DNA of 64,000 bases from contig OZ244571.1 in NCBI GenBank assembly GCA_965217825.1, positions 2,356,001 through 2,420,000 of the forward strand, written 5' to 3'. The translations under genes and the position numbers were made by a program. Below are positions 25,809-34,108 of the stretch, in pieces. Position 1 is the first letter of the stretch; the number at the start of each line of letters is the position of its first letter. The notes beneath the pieces were generated by a model that had not been told where the DNA came from, made no database searches, and worked only from the letters and a program-made list of their open reading frames with translations. Source of the DNA: VXNE01 sp965217825. GTDB lineage: Bacteria > Pseudomonadota > Gammaproteobacteria > Pseudomonadales > Azotimanducaceae.

Positions 25809-26247
25809 GGTGCCGCCTCGTAGCGAGCTAGCGGCCCGCGTTGCCGTTTGGTTGGGAGTGCCCCACAGCCGGCACCTTCGGCTTCGTGTGTGGCCCGGCC
25901 CCGCTCGTCGACCATGGAAGTGCCTGTCCGGAGCGCCTACGGTATGGTTCCGCCTTGTCCCGTCAAGGACATGCTTCCTTGAATCACCCAAATTTGGGGA
26001 ATTATATCGAATGTTACGCAAGGCTGGCGGGGCGATGGGTTGGGGAGCCTAAGCGGGTCAGCATCTGCTCAACCTTGAGAGCATTGATCTAGTGCCCGAA
26101 GCCCTTCGGGAACCTTACGGAATATAAGGGGGTCGGATCATACTTCTCGCCAGTTGTCAAGCACTTTTCAAAGACGAATCAAAATGACGCAGAAAGCCCA
26201 TTTGGATTTCATACCTGTATTCTGGCTTTGTGAGCTAAATACTCTCC
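25809..26247. other. Intergenic region without a convincing gene; GC drops toward the right
   Basis: These 439 bp hold a perfect 12-bp palindrome CCCAAATTTGGG (25987-25998) and a small hairpin (CCCGAA-GCCC-TTCGGG) near 26097-26112. Open frames here lack coding character. Base composition turns AT-richer from about 26080, marking the edge of a foreign-looking patch. Confidence 0.5.
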
Positions 26248-26409
26248 ATGATTATTCAGTGGTCAGGAATCGGATTGGAATTCGTCCCGGTGACGAAGTT
26301 GGAACACAAGATCATCTCCGAATTAGAAGAAGCGTTGGTCAAGCCGGGAATAACCTATCGTATCGTGGCGGTGCCAAAGGAAACTTCCGACGGTGAAGAG
26401 CAGTTCTAG
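26248..26409 (+). CDS. Small ORF, 53 aa, in low-GC patch (unknown)
   Basis: Frame from ATG 26248 to TAG 26409. It encodes MIIQWSGIGLEFVPVTKLEH, a helical stretch KIISELEEALVKPG, ITYRIVAVPKETSDG and EEQF. The alternation of hydrophobic and charged residues and the AT-rich third positions look like a real small gene unlike its GC-rich neighbours. It is convergent with a second tiny frame and overlaps that stop by 3 nt. Its role is unknown; a phage- or plasmid-type small protein is possible. Confidence 0.4.
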   Translation: MIIQWSGIGLEFVPVTKLEHKIISELEEALVKPGITYRIVAVPKETSDGEEQF

Positions 26410-26531
26410 CTTTTCCTAGTCTGGCCTTTCTTGTGGGGATGGTGCTCGGCGGCTTTGCCCGCGTAGGTAACGACCAAATGCGTCCTTTTGTCGACAAAGT
26501 CCTTTCCGAAATTCACTTTGTCCTTGCGCAT
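26406..26531 (-). CDS. Possible small basic ORF or gene remnant, 41 aa
   Basis: The minus frame from ATG 26531 to TAG 26406 encodes MRKDKVNFGKDFVDKRTHLV, then VTYAGKAAEHHPHKKGQTRKS. The same frame reads back plausibly (WESEEELRNQIIGI) to a stop near 26588, so this may be the tail of a longer, broken gene. The peptide is very basic. It overlaps the opposing small ORF at the stop codons. Confidence 0.3.
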   Translation of the reverse strand: MRKDKVNFGKDFVDKRTHLVVTYAGKAAEHHPHKKGQTRKS

Positions 26532-26681
26532 GATGCCGATAATTTGATTGCGCAACTCTTCTTCGCTTTCCCAGCAAGACCAGATAAGCTAAAGGGTATT
26601 GACTGGCTTCTTTTTCTCATCTGTCACGCCCAACCCGGAAATAAGTTTGTCGAAGTGCCTTGGCGTGGACGGCGTGTGGCG

Positions 26682-26930
26682 ATGGTCCTGCACCAGCGGC
26701 GCTCAGTAGCGCAGCACGGTCCCTACTACGGCTACATCACGAAGACGTTCGAGTGCGGGTCGGATGAGAACACGTGCCGCGTCGAGTTCGCCGAGGACGA
26801 CATCGTCGTCGGGGAGTACGGTGCCGTGGATCTAGAGGACACGGACGACCACCGCCGGTGGGAGTGCCATAGCGACAACGGCACCGTGCGCCAGTGCCGG
26901 CTGCCAGTGGAACGAGAAGGCGAAGACTAG
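26682..26930 (+). CDS. Hypothetical Cys-containing protein just upstream of the subtilase-like gene
   Basis: The frame is open from 26433, but coding character (GC-rich third positions) begins only at about 26660, so ATG 26682 is used. The 82-residue product has GPYYGYITKTFECGSDENTC, RVEFAEDDIVVGEYGAVDLE and a Cys near the end (WECHSDNGTVRQCRLPVE). The four cysteines suggest an exported or disulfide-bonded module, but no signal peptide is visible. It stops 2 nt before the next gene. It may be the left end of a larger gene truncated by the low-GC insertion. Confidence 0.35.
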   Translation: MVLHQRRSVAQHGPYYGYITKTFECGSDENTCRVEFAEDDIVVGEYGAVDLEDTDDHRRWECHSDNGTVRQCRLPVEREGED

Positions 26931-26932
26931 CG

Positions 26933-28465
26933 ATGGCGGGGGTTCGTCCGCTTGCGGCGGCGCGCGGATTGGCGGCAGCGGCGATAGTCGCGTTGATGGC
27001 GGGGTGCGCCAGCGGGGGCGGATCGCCGGAGCGCACGCCCATTGTCGTCGTCGAGCCGCCCCCGCCGCCGTCGCGGGCCGGACTGGAGACCTTCCCCGGG
27101 CGGAATGACCTTCGGGCGCGCATCGAGGCGGCGGTCGAATATCGCGGCAAACTCGTGGTGTTCGACTATCCGGACACGTCGCACGCCGATCGGATGCGCG
27201 CTTACATCGTCGACGAGGGGGTGCCGGAGGACCGGATCGAGTTTCCGGGCGTCTATCTGAGTGGCGCACCGACGGAATTTGTCCGCCATTGGCCCGATCT
27301 GTACGCCGAGACGTACGTCGTGGCTATTCCCCTCAGTATCCTATTCGTCACGGACCCAAACCCGGGAACGGTGGCCGAGTCCAACATCGTGTGGGTGGGG
27401 GCGCTGGGCAATGTGGAGTTCGATGAGAGCGGCTGGCCCGACTACCGGTATCTTTGGTACCCGGATCATCCACATTGGCATTGCAACGTGAAATATTGGA
27501 TACGGGACGGGGACGGTCGCCCCGTGGACTGCGCCGAGGACCACCCGGGGCTGTTTAACCCGAGAGGCTACGAGAACAACATGGCCGCGTTCGCGACCGG
27601 CAAGGTGTTGGTTGCGGGTTTGGTCCGGCTGGACGAGGATCGCAACTATATCGGCGACTTCGAGGGCCATGTACGGTGCGGTGAGGCAAAGCATGCGTGC
27701 CTGAAGATCCCGAACGACCCGGTCGGCAAGTTCAGCGGCACGTCGGGTGCGTCTGTGCGGCTGGGCGCGGCGGCCTACTACCTGCGCCACCTGTTCGAGA
27801 CGGCGGAGGAAGTCGTGTCGATACTCCTAACCTGCGCGATCGACATTGGCGAGCCTGGGGTGGACGAGGAGTTCGGTCACGGCGTGCCGAGCCTGGACTG
27901 CGACGAGGTGCGCGATGCGGAGGTGCTGACGGCCGGAAGCTCTTTGAACCTGGTGGCCCGGTCGCCAGGCCTGGATCGCCTGCTGCTGGCGGGCGCGTCG
28001 GAGAACCCGATCGGGGTTTCGCGGTTCGCCTCGCTGCGGGGATGGGACGATGACACGGCGCGGGGCCATGCGGGCGCCGCCTTTCCGCTCGGCCAGGCGC
28101 GAATCGCCGCGGTTTTTGGGGTGGACGCAGCGCCGCTCGGTGCGTGGTCGAAGTTCTCGCGGCTTCGCCGGACGCCGTTCGCCGCGCTGGGGGCGCGTGT
28201 TCCGCTATGGCAATCGGGACTGAACGGCGCATATGCGGCAGCGGCGTACGGCCGCGAAGCGGGCGAGATTTCATCCGTCGCGATCCGCGCGGGCGCGCAG
28301 TACGAGCGGCGCCTGGGCGATAGCGGAACGTTCTCTTTGTACGCTGGACATGTCCGCGTGCGGGCAGAGATCGGGATACCAGGATACCGGGAAGCTGGAT
28401 TGGACAAGGTGCGCGCCGAACGCGCGGGCTGGGAGGCCCGACTCGCGTTCGCCCTGCGGTTCTAG
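26933..28465 (+). CDS. Lipoprotein with subtilase (S8)/autotransporter-like remnant domains
   Basis: Protein of 510 aa from ATG 26933. The N-terminus is a lipoprotein signal (LAAAAIVALMAGC). The middle resembles the second half of autotransporter S8 peptidases: GKVLVAGLVRLDEDRN, VRCGEAKHACLKIPND, a nucleophile segment FSGTSGASVRLGAAAYYLRH and 'ILLTCAIDIGEPGVDEEFGHG'. The usual N-terminal DTG and HGTH motifs are not seen, so the Asp/His of the triad are missing or rearranged. The C-terminal 140 residues resemble the end of an autotransporter barrel (ERAGWEARLAFALRF) but are short. It may be an inactive or repurposed protease. Confidence 0.65.
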   Translation: MAGVRPLAAARGLAAAAIVALMAGCASGGGSPERTPIVVVEPPPPPSRAGLETFPGRNDLRARIEAAVEYRGKLVVFDYPDTSHADRMRAYIVDEGVPEDRIEFPGVYLSGAPTEFVRHWPDLYAETYVVAIPLSILFVTDPNPGTVAESNIVWVGALGNVEFDESGWPDYRYLWYPDHPHWHCNVKYWIRDGDGRPVDCAEDHPGLFNPRGYENNMAAFATGKVLVAGLVRLDEDRNYIGDFEGHVRCGEAKHACLKIPNDPVGKFSGTSGASVRLGAAAYYLRHLFETAEEVVSILLTCAIDIGEPGVDEEFGHGVPSLDCDEVRDAEVLTAGSSLNLVARSPGLDRLLLAGASENPIGVSRFASLRGWDDDTARGHAGAAFPLGQARIAAVFGVDAAPLGAWSKFSRLRRTPFAALGARVPLWQSGLNGAYAAAAYGREAGEISSVAIRAGAQYERRLGDSGTFSLYAGHVRVRAEIGIPGYREAGLDKVRAERAGWEARLAFALRF

Positions 28466-28607
28466 CCGCGCCGAGAGATTTGCATTCCCATGAATCGGAG
28501 CAGCGGTTTTCGAGAGTGGGGCCGTGTCGCGCGGTGACGTGATCGCGTCGAAGGAGTCGGGTCGCATATTGACCCGACTGGCTGTCAGGCAAGGGAGGAC
28601 GACTGTT

Positions 28608-29726
28608 ATGGCCGAACGTAAGGAACTGAGACGCCTGAAGTCTTTGGTCCCGCCCCTCGCGGTGGTTTTCGTGATTGGGATTGGGGGCTGCGAGCGGTCC
28701 GAGGACGCGGGCCCGGGTGACGTGGTGCGCCTGATCGAGTTGACTTTGGATTCCGAAGAACCGCCGCCGCTGGTGACAGTGAAGCCGGGACGGCTGACGA
28801 CGTTGGCTTTCGCGGACGACGCCGGTTCGCGGTGGCCGATCGAGGAGATCGCCGAGCCGGCGACTGATGCGCTGCTCGTCGAGCGAGCGCGAAGCCGCGC
28901 GCATGTCGCCACCCTTCGCGTGCTGAACGAAACAGGTCCCGCGAACATCGTCGTCTTCCTCAAGGGCCTGGACGCGCCGGTGCATCTGGACGTGACCGAC
29001 GGCGGCGCGCCGACGGCCGCGCGTTTGGAAATCCGGGTGGCGCGGGCGCCGCGATCGAACCCGGGCAGCGGCGAGATCGGTTCGGTGGCGGCGTTTCCGG
29101 CCGACGCCTCGATGGATGCGATCATCCGGGACTACCTGCTCGCCAACCCGGATGTCTTGCGCGAGGCGCTGGACCCGAAGCGGCAGCTTGCCGCGCAGGC
29201 GTCCCGGCTGCGGGCGGAGTTTCTGGGCGCGCCGGGCCTGCAGGCGGCGGGGGACCTTGAGGCTCCGCTCACCGTAGTGGAGTTTTTCGACTACCGGTGC
29301 GGTTTCTGCAAGCGCTCGATGGAAGCGGTCAGTGCCGCCCTGGCCCGGCCCGGGGTGCGCGTGGAGTTGCGCGAGTACCCGATTCTGGGGGACGAGAGCC
29401 TGCGCGCCTCGCGTCTCGCCCTGGCCGCCGGGCTGCAGGGCCGGTACCTGGAAGCACACCTCGCCTTGATGGAGCGCGAGCAGGGTTTCGGCGAAGAGGT
29501 GATAGACGAGCTCGCGGACGCGCTCGGACTGGACGCCGCGCGGCTGCGCGCCGATATGGAGTCGCAAGAGGTGCAGGCAATGATCGACGCCAACCGGAAC
29601 CTCGCGCGACGGCTCGGCGTGACGGGCACGCCGGCGTTCTTTGTCGCCGGCCCGGAACGGATCGAAGTTTCGCCCGGAGCGCTGGACGCGGCGGGGATGA
29701 GCCGGTTGCTTGACGCCGCGGGATAG
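28608..29726 (+). CDS. DsbA-like thiol-disulfide lipoprotein with an unusual N-terminal domain
   Basis: Protein of 372 aa. ATG 28608 has an AGGGAGG site 10 nt upstream. Lipobox IGGC follows a short hydrophobic stretch. Residues of about 45-145 (IELTLDSEEPPPLVTVKPGR, TTLAFADDAGSRWPI, VVFLKGLDAPVHLDV) recall the beta domain of DotH/IcmK or TraN-like secretion-core proteins. The C-terminal part is a DsbA/ScsC-type thioredoxin fold. It has a pre-domain helix (MDAIIRDYLLANPDVLREAL), redox site Cys231-Gly-Phe-Cys234 (FFDYRCGFCK) and the cis-Pro loop VTGTPAFF (Pro342). It is predicted to oxidise or isomerise disulfides in the periplasm. The preceding gene encodes a Cys-containing exported protein, a plausible substrate. 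Confidence 0.82.
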   Translation: MAERKELRRLKSLVPPLAVVFVIGIGGCERSEDAGPGDVVRLIELTLDSEEPPPLVTVKPGRLTTLAFADDAGSRWPIEEIAEPATDALLVERARSRAHVATLRVLNETGPANIVVFLKGLDAPVHLDVTDGGAPTAARLEIRVARAPRSNPGSGEIGSVAAFPADASMDAIIRDYLLANPDVLREALDPKRQLAAQASRLRAEFLGAPGLQAAGDLEAPLTVVEFFDYRCGFCKRSMEAVSAALARPGVRVELREYPILGDESLRASRLALAAGLQGRYLEAHLALMEREQGFGEEVIDELADALGLDAARLRADMESQEVQAMIDANRNLARRLGVTGTPAFFVAGPERIEVSPGALDAAGMSRLLDAAG

Positions 29727-30034
29727 CGGGGTGTTCGAGGGCATCGCGCCGACCCTATCTATTTGGAGTCGTCTGGGAAACGGCCAACTCTGGAAACGGG
29801 GCCAGCGCGCCCACAGCCTTCCCCAGCCCTAGCCTCCCTAGCCCAACCGCCAGCCTTCGAGACGAATACTCCAAGCGCGCAAACACAACGTTGGCACCAA
29901 GGTGGTAACTGCGGCCAACTGATGGCTTGTAAACTGAACAAAAATAATGATTTGCATCACTTTTGTTCAGGGACAGGCCCACCTATGATCCTGCGCCTTG
30001 ATCGGCACTGCGTGCCGTTCCGCGGCGTAGGCTC
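29727..30034. other. Convergent intergenic region with a 10-bp palindrome (29934-29970)
   Basis: No gene is seen in these 308 bp between two converging genes. A perfect inverted repeat CTGAACAAAA (29934-29943) and TTTTGTTCAG (29961-29970) encloses a shorter palindrome TGATTTGCATCA (29948-29959). The outer repeat could end transcription from either side. The inner one resembles a CRP/FNR half-site pair, but its position downstream of both genes makes regulation unlikely. Confidence 0.45.
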
Positions 30035-30811
30035 CTAGCGCCCCTTGAAGACCGGGTCGCGACCTTCTCGGGAGGCGGAGCGGGCTTCCTGGGTGTCCTC
30101 GGCCTTGCCTAGCACCGATAGCGCGAGCGTCTCGTACCTCACCTGGGTCTCTATGTCGGAGTGCAGGCCCTGCTTCAGGCCCCGCTTGTTCATGCGCACG
30201 GACAAGGGCGAGAAATTCGCGATCGTGGTCGCCGTTTCCCATGTGACCTGGGCCAGTTGATCGGCGGGCACGACCTGGTTCACCAGCCCTATCTCCAAGG
30301 CCTCTTTCGCCTCAACCGTTTTCGAGAGCAGGACCATTTCGGACGCCTTGCCGAGACCGATCAGACGCGGCAGCGTATAGGTCGACCCGAGTTCGGCGGA
30401 GATGCCGAGTCTCGTGAAGGGAAGCAGGAAGCGCGCCTCCTCGGACGCGATGCGAAGGTCGCAGAGCAGGGTCATGGTGCATCCGCCGCCAACGGCCCAG
30501 CCGTTGATCGCGGCGATGATGGGCTTCTCCACGTCGATAAACGACTGGAACATGCGCTTGGCAAGACCGGGTGCGTTACTGGCCCTGGGTTCGCTATTGC
30601 CTCCGCCCCGGAGATCCGCGCCCGAACTGAATCCGCGACCCGCGCCGGTGATGATGAATACCCGCGTGTCGTCGTCCTGGTCTTTTTCCGCGAGCACGTC
30701 GAAGAGCTCGTTGGCAAGCTGCAGGTTCAACGCGTTCAGACGCTCGGGACGATTCAACGTGATGGTCGTCACGAAGTCCTTGTTCTCAACGATCAGTGTT
30801 TCGTAGGCCAT
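30035..30811 (-). CDS. Enoyl-CoA hydratase/isomerase family protein
   Basis: Crotonase-fold enzyme of 258 aa acting on acyl-CoA thioesters. It has the oxyanion-hole segments ITGAGRGFSSGADL (Gly64) and NGWAVGGGCTMTLLCDLRIA (Gly108-110). A catalytic-type acidic residue lies at Glu140 in LGISAELGSTYTLPRLIG. The second catalytic Glu of mitochondrial hydratase is not obvious at the GGC position, so isomerase or other crotonase activity is possible. It stands alone on the minus strand, with no beta-oxidation neighbours. Confidence 0.92.
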   Translation of the reverse strand: MAYETLIVENKDFVTTITLNRPERLNALNLQLANELFDVLAEKDQDDDTRVFIITGAGRGFSSGADLRGGGNSEPRASNAPGLAKRMFQSFIDVEKPIIAAINGWAVGGGCTMTLLCDLRIASEEARFLLPFTRLGISAELGSTYTLPRLIGLGKASEMVLLSKTVEAKEALEIGLVNQVVPADQLAQVTWETATTIANFSPLSVRMNKRGLKQGLHSDIETQVRYETLALSVLGKAEDTQEARSASREGRDPVFKGR

Positions 30812-31154
30812 TCGAGTCTCCGGTTGTTCAGTGGCGCAGTATATCCGGGAAGGATTCTTGACAACGAACGGAAGCCGCCAGACGGGTCGTCCAACGGGTG
30901 CCCGGTGCGGTTGGGCCGATTTCGACCGGTGGAAACGTCAGGTGGTTTCAGCCCATTCCTACATCGTTCGGGGTCGTTGACTGTCAGAGGGACGTTCGCC
31001 CACCGGCGATAATCCGCTCGGTATCCGCCGGAGCGACATATGGCTGGCCGAGCCCGTGAATCGGGCGACCCACTTCGGATTGAGCGCGCAAACGCCGCCG
31101 TGTTACGCTCGGCTGGCCGTCGGCAAGGCTGGCGCCTGAAGCGAGACCGGACCC
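30812..31154. other. Divergent intergenic region, no gene seen
   Basis: These 343 bp separate the divergent enoyl-CoA hydratase and Uma2 genes and must hold both promoters. I see no strong palindrome, RNA gene or conserved ORF. Confidence 0.5.
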
Positions 31155-31859
31155 ATGAGCGAAGTGCTGCGCGCCGATTCCCGCGCCGTTGAGTTTCCGA
31201 CGTCGGACGGCAGACCGGTGGCGGAGACTCCACTCCACTACAAACGCCTGTCGGACCTAGCGTATTGCCTCACGACGTTCTTCAAACGCCGAGCGGACGC
31301 CTATGTCGGCGTCAACATGTTGGCGTACGACGATCCGAAAGAGCCGAGGAGACATTTGTCTCCGGATATCTTCGTGTCCTTCGGCGGTGTAAGCGAAGAA
31401 GAGCGCGAGCGAGAGATCTATAAGCTCTGGGAGGAGCCGTCGCCAGCGTTCGTACTGGAGGTCACCTCAAAGACCACGCGCAGGGAGGACGAACGCAAGA
31501 AGGCGCGCTACGCGAAGTGGGGCGTGGCCGAGTACTTCATGTATGACCCGCGCGGGGAGTACTTGGCACCGGCGCTGCAGGGTTTCGAACTGTCCCGCGG
31601 GGGGTACCGATCGATGCGGGAGCGCACGCTGTCGAATGGCGAACGGGGTTTGTCCAGCGGGAGACTCGGACTCGATCTATGGTTGGATGGTTCCACCCTG
31701 CGTCTATACGATCCCGTCGCGGAGCGAAACCTGTTGACGCCGGAGGAGACTGAGCAGCGCCGTCTGGCTGCCGAGGCGAGGGCGCGCGCCGCCGAGATAG
31801 AACTGTCCGAGCTGAAGGCACGGAGCGGTGCCGCGTCGCCCCTGAAAGACGGGCGGTAG
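31155..31859 (+). CDS. Uma2-family (DUF820) putative endonuclease
   Basis: Protein of 234 aa with the restriction-endonuclease-like fold of Uma2 proteins. HLSPDIFVSF (Asp71), PAFVLEVTSKTTRREDE (Glu102, Lys106) and KKARYAKWGVAEYFMYDP are the standard sequence. A glutamine/arginine/alanine-rich C-terminal helix (ETEQRRLAAEARARAAEIEL) is common in the family. Its function is not established; the family is expanded in cyanobacteria and some environmental bacteria. It has no evident partner here. Confidence 0.88.
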   Translation: MSEVLRADSRAVEFPTSDGRPVAETPLHYKRLSDLAYCLTTFFKRRADAYVGVNMLAYDDPKEPRRHLSPDIFVSFGGVSEEEREREIYKLWEEPSPAFVLEVTSKTTRREDERKKARYAKWGVAEYFMYDPRGEYLAPALQGFELSRGGYRSMRERTLSNGERGLSSGRLGLDLWLDGSTLRLYDPVAERNLLTPEETEQRRLAAEARARAAEIELSELKARSGAASPLKDGR

Positions 31860-31992
31860 CAGGCCGCCGACATCTCCCAAGCTCCCCCTCTGACGACAGA
31901 CGAAAGCATGGCGATGGTTGGTGCCCCTTCGAAGGCGAGAAAAACTTGGCGGTGATCAAGCAGGACGTAACCGGCTCCGCGGAGCACTAGGC

Positions 31993-32934
31993 TTGACTTC
32001 CGACACCGACGAAATGGTCCGAATTCCCGAAGGGGAATTTCACATGGGGGCAGCGGACTTTTTCGTGGAGGAGCGCCCCGTGCTTGCCGTCTGGGTGGAT
32101 GGCTTCTGGATCGATCCCGCGCCGGTGAGCAACAGGGACTTCGCGCGTTTCGTCGAAGCGACAGGCTACGTGACGGTCGCGGAAAGGGACCTGATCGCCG
32201 AGGACTATCCCGGTGTCGACGAAGCGGATCTGGCGGCGGGGTCGCTTGTGTTCACCCAGACTCGCGGCCCCGTGGATCTGGACAATCCCGGCAACTGGTG
32301 GCGATTCGTCAAGGGTGCCAATTGGAGAGAGCCTGCGTTCCTGGACCACCCCGTGGTGCAAGTCGCCTACGAAGATGCGAGTGCCTACGCTGACTGGCGC
32401 GGCAAGTCGTTGCCCACGGAAGCCGAGTGGGAATACGCGGCAAGAGGTGGCTTGGACGGGGCAACGTACCCCTGGGGTGACGACTTCTACCTTGGCGGCA
32501 AGGCGATGGCGAATACCTGGGAGGGTGATTTCCCATGGCGCAACACCGAGCGTGACGGCTATACCCGCACTTCGCCGGTGGGAACCTATCCGCCCAACGG
32601 CTACGGCCTGTTCGACATGGTGGGAAACGTCTGGGAGTGGACCCAGGACTGGTGGAGCGCGAGGGGGCCCTCGCAGGAAGCAACCAATAGCCCTTGTTGC
32701 GGGTCAGCCGATCAGGGAGCCGCCGGCCGAATGAATCCCCGCGGCGGCGCGGAACGCGACAGCTTGGATCCGTCGCAATCCGAGATAAGGATTCCGCGCA
32801 AGGTTCTGAAAGGGGGTTCGTATCTCTGCGCGCCGAACTACTGCCTGCGCTATCGTCCCGCGGCACGTATCCCGCAGATGATAGATACGGCGACATCGCA
32901 CATCGGCTTTCGCTGTGTTGTTCGCGACGGCTGA
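31993..32934 (+). CDS. Formylglycine-generating enzyme (sulfatase activator, SUMF1 fold)
   Basis: Oxidises the active-site Cys of sulfatases to formylglycine. The FGE-sulfatase domain is full length: MVRIPEGEFHMGAADFF, VDGFWIDPAPVSNRDFARFV, LPTEAEWEYAARGGLDG, YGLFDMVGNVWEWTQDWW and GFRCV. Both copper-binding catalytic cysteines are present in KGGSYLCAPNYCLRYR (Cys279 and Cys284), which separates true FGEs from EgtB- or PvdO-like relatives. TTG 31993 is preferred because GGAG lies 8 nt upstream; ATG 32014 is the alternative. A truncated PhyH gene follows after 15 nt. It would activate the CXPXR sulfatases encoded at 38.6, 43.9 and 51.0 kb. Confidence 0.93.
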   Translation: MTSDTDEMVRIPEGEFHMGAADFFVEERPVLAVWVDGFWIDPAPVSNRDFARFVEATGYVTVAERDLIAEDYPGVDEADLAAGSLVFTQTRGPVDLDNPGNWWRFVKGANWREPAFLDHPVVQVAYEDASAYADWRGKSLPTEAEWEYAARGGLDGATYPWGDDFYLGGKAMANTWEGDFPWRNTERDGYTRTSPVGTYPPNGYGLFDMVGNVWEWTQDWWSARGPSQEATNSPCCGSADQGAAGRMNPRGGAERDSLDPSQSEIRIPRKVLKGGSYLCAPNYCLRYRPAARIPQMIDTATSHIGFRCVVRDG

Positions 32935-32949
32935 GGTCAGGCAGGTACC

Positions 32950-33561
32950 ATGATCCTGGGAGGCGAAAAAAGCGTCCGTTTCAGCGAGTTCAACTTCCGC
33001 GAGACGCCCGCCGATGCGGGCAAGGGCGCCATGAACTTCCACCATGATCGGGCGGCTCCCGATCGCTATGAACGGCGACCGTACAGTCCCTGCGACTGGC
33101 TGTGCGCCATTCATTACCTGACCGACGTGGATGCGACAACGCCGGCCTTTTGCGTCGTCCCGAAGAGCAACCGCTACGCTACGCTGCGGGACGCGTTCGA
33201 TGGACTGGGTGCCCACTACCACGAGGTGCCTGTCCATGGACCGGCGGGCACCTGTGTGCTGTATGACACCGCGACGTTCCATGCCCGGCTCGACGGCGAT
33301 GGCAGGAAGCGCCGCCGAACCTGGCATCAATACTATGCGCGCGGGGGCTGGCTAACGAGTTGGCGGCCGGGAGTCGGCGAATACCTGCGCCAACCCTCGC
33401 CCGTCCTGACCGACTGGAACCTGTTTCCGGAACGCCTGGCCCTGCATCCTGACCCCGGGAAACGGCTGTTCTTTTCTCACTGGAACACCGCCCAGTGCGA
33501 GTGGGTCGCATCCGGATTCGATCCGAAAGTACGCCGCTTGACGCCGCGTGGCGAATATTGA
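32950..33561 (+). CDS. PhyH-type Fe(II)/2-oxoglutarate dioxygenase, N-terminally short
   Basis: Protein of 203 aa. Metal ligands are visible: His31/His32-Asp33 (NFHHDRA) and the distal His111 (TATFHARL), followed by a downstream Arg (RRRTWHQYY). The usual first 80-100 residues of PhyH proteins are absent, and the protein begins at what is normally an internal strand (SVRFSEFNFRETPADAG). ATG 32950 has a plausible CAGG site and follows the FGE stop closely, so it could still be made, but it is likely a truncated gene. Substrate unknown. Confidence 0.7.
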   Translation: MILGGEKSVRFSEFNFRETPADAGKGAMNFHHDRAAPDRYERRPYSPCDWLCAIHYLTDVDATTPAFCVVPKSNRYATLRDAFDGLGAHYHEVPVHGPAGTCVLYDTATFHARLDGDGRKRRRTWHQYYARGGWLTSWRPGVGEYLRQPSPVLTDWNLFPERLALHPDPGKRLFFSHWNTAQCEWVASGFDPKVRRLTPRGEY

Positions 33562-33604
33562 GGGTCAGAGCGACACGTGGCGGTTGGAAGGTATCTCCCT
33601 CGCG

Positions 33605-34108
33605 TCAGGCGTCGAGGGCGTAGCGGATCATCACGCGCGAGCCGTCGACCAGGCCCTGCTGGAAACGCGGTCCCCAGTTGCTCCATCCCGAGTCCGCGTA
33701 CTTGCTGCCCATGGACTCCAGGATGCGGGCGTGGTTGTCGGCGTCCGTCTCGATCGATGCGGTCGCCATGTATTCCGGCGCCTCGCGAAAAGCACCATTC
33801 GACCTTGTCCAGACACCGAAATCGCCGACCCATAGTCGCGCTCTGACCAGCCCTTGCCCCACGGCCTCGGCGCGCCATGCGTCGGGCGGCGTGACGACAT
33901 AGACATGGCCGGCGTCGTGGGCGAACCAGATCTCGGCCTTGCAGCGGCTTTCCTCGCCATTGCTCTTGATTGGGGTGAGATATACGAGTCGCGAGGTATT
34001 CAGCTTGTCTGCGGCGGTCGCCTGTTCGCCCGCCCAGGCGGCGCGAGTCAGCAAGGGAAGAGCCGGTGCCAGCGAGATGCTGGCGAGAATGGTTCTGCGT
34101 GTGATCAT
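33605..34108 (-). CDS. Exported protein with FMN-binding split-barrel-like domain
   Basis: Protein of 167 aa starting MITRRTILASISLAPALPLL, a Tat-like signal with Arg-Arg followed by a hydrophobic stretch and an AWA cleavage site. The mature part (TSRLVYLTPIKSNGEESRCK, KAEIWFAHDAGHVYVVTPPD, RLWVGDFGVWTRSNGAF) resembles pyridoxamine-oxidase or deazaflavin-reductase barrels. A Tat route would fit a folded, cofactor-bound protein. It is the only minus-strand gene in a long plus-strand region, divergent from the PhyH gene at 34313. Confidence 0.65.
   Translation of the reverse strand: MITRRTILASISLAPALPLLTRAAWAGEQATAADKLNTSRLVYLTPIKSNGEESRCKAEIWFAHDAGHVYVVTPPDAWRAEAVGQGLVRARLWVGDFGVWTRSNGAFREAPEYMATASIETDADNHARILESMGSKYADSGWSNWGPRFQQGLVDGSRVMIRYALDA

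Noticed and set aside
26433..26681. N-terminal extension of the hypothetical gene ending at 26930
   Set aside because: This part has low GC, and a minus-strand frame in it (MRKDKVNFGKDFVDK) looks at least as protein-like, so the extension is probably not coding.
28608..29726. Part of a type IV secretion locus
   Set aside because: Only the N-terminal domain of one lipoprotein has a DotH/TraN-like look. No ATPase, pilus or other core gene is nearby.
27732..29744. 670-codon minus-strand open frame
   Set aside because: It lies opposite the subtilase-like and DsbA-like genes, both with clear motifs and ribosome sites. The Arg/Pro/Ala-rich composition marks it as a GC-driven shadow.
29948..29959. 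FNR/CRP-type site TGATTTGCATCA
   Set aside because: It lies between two convergent genes, downstream of both, and is nested in a larger hairpin that explains the symmetry better.
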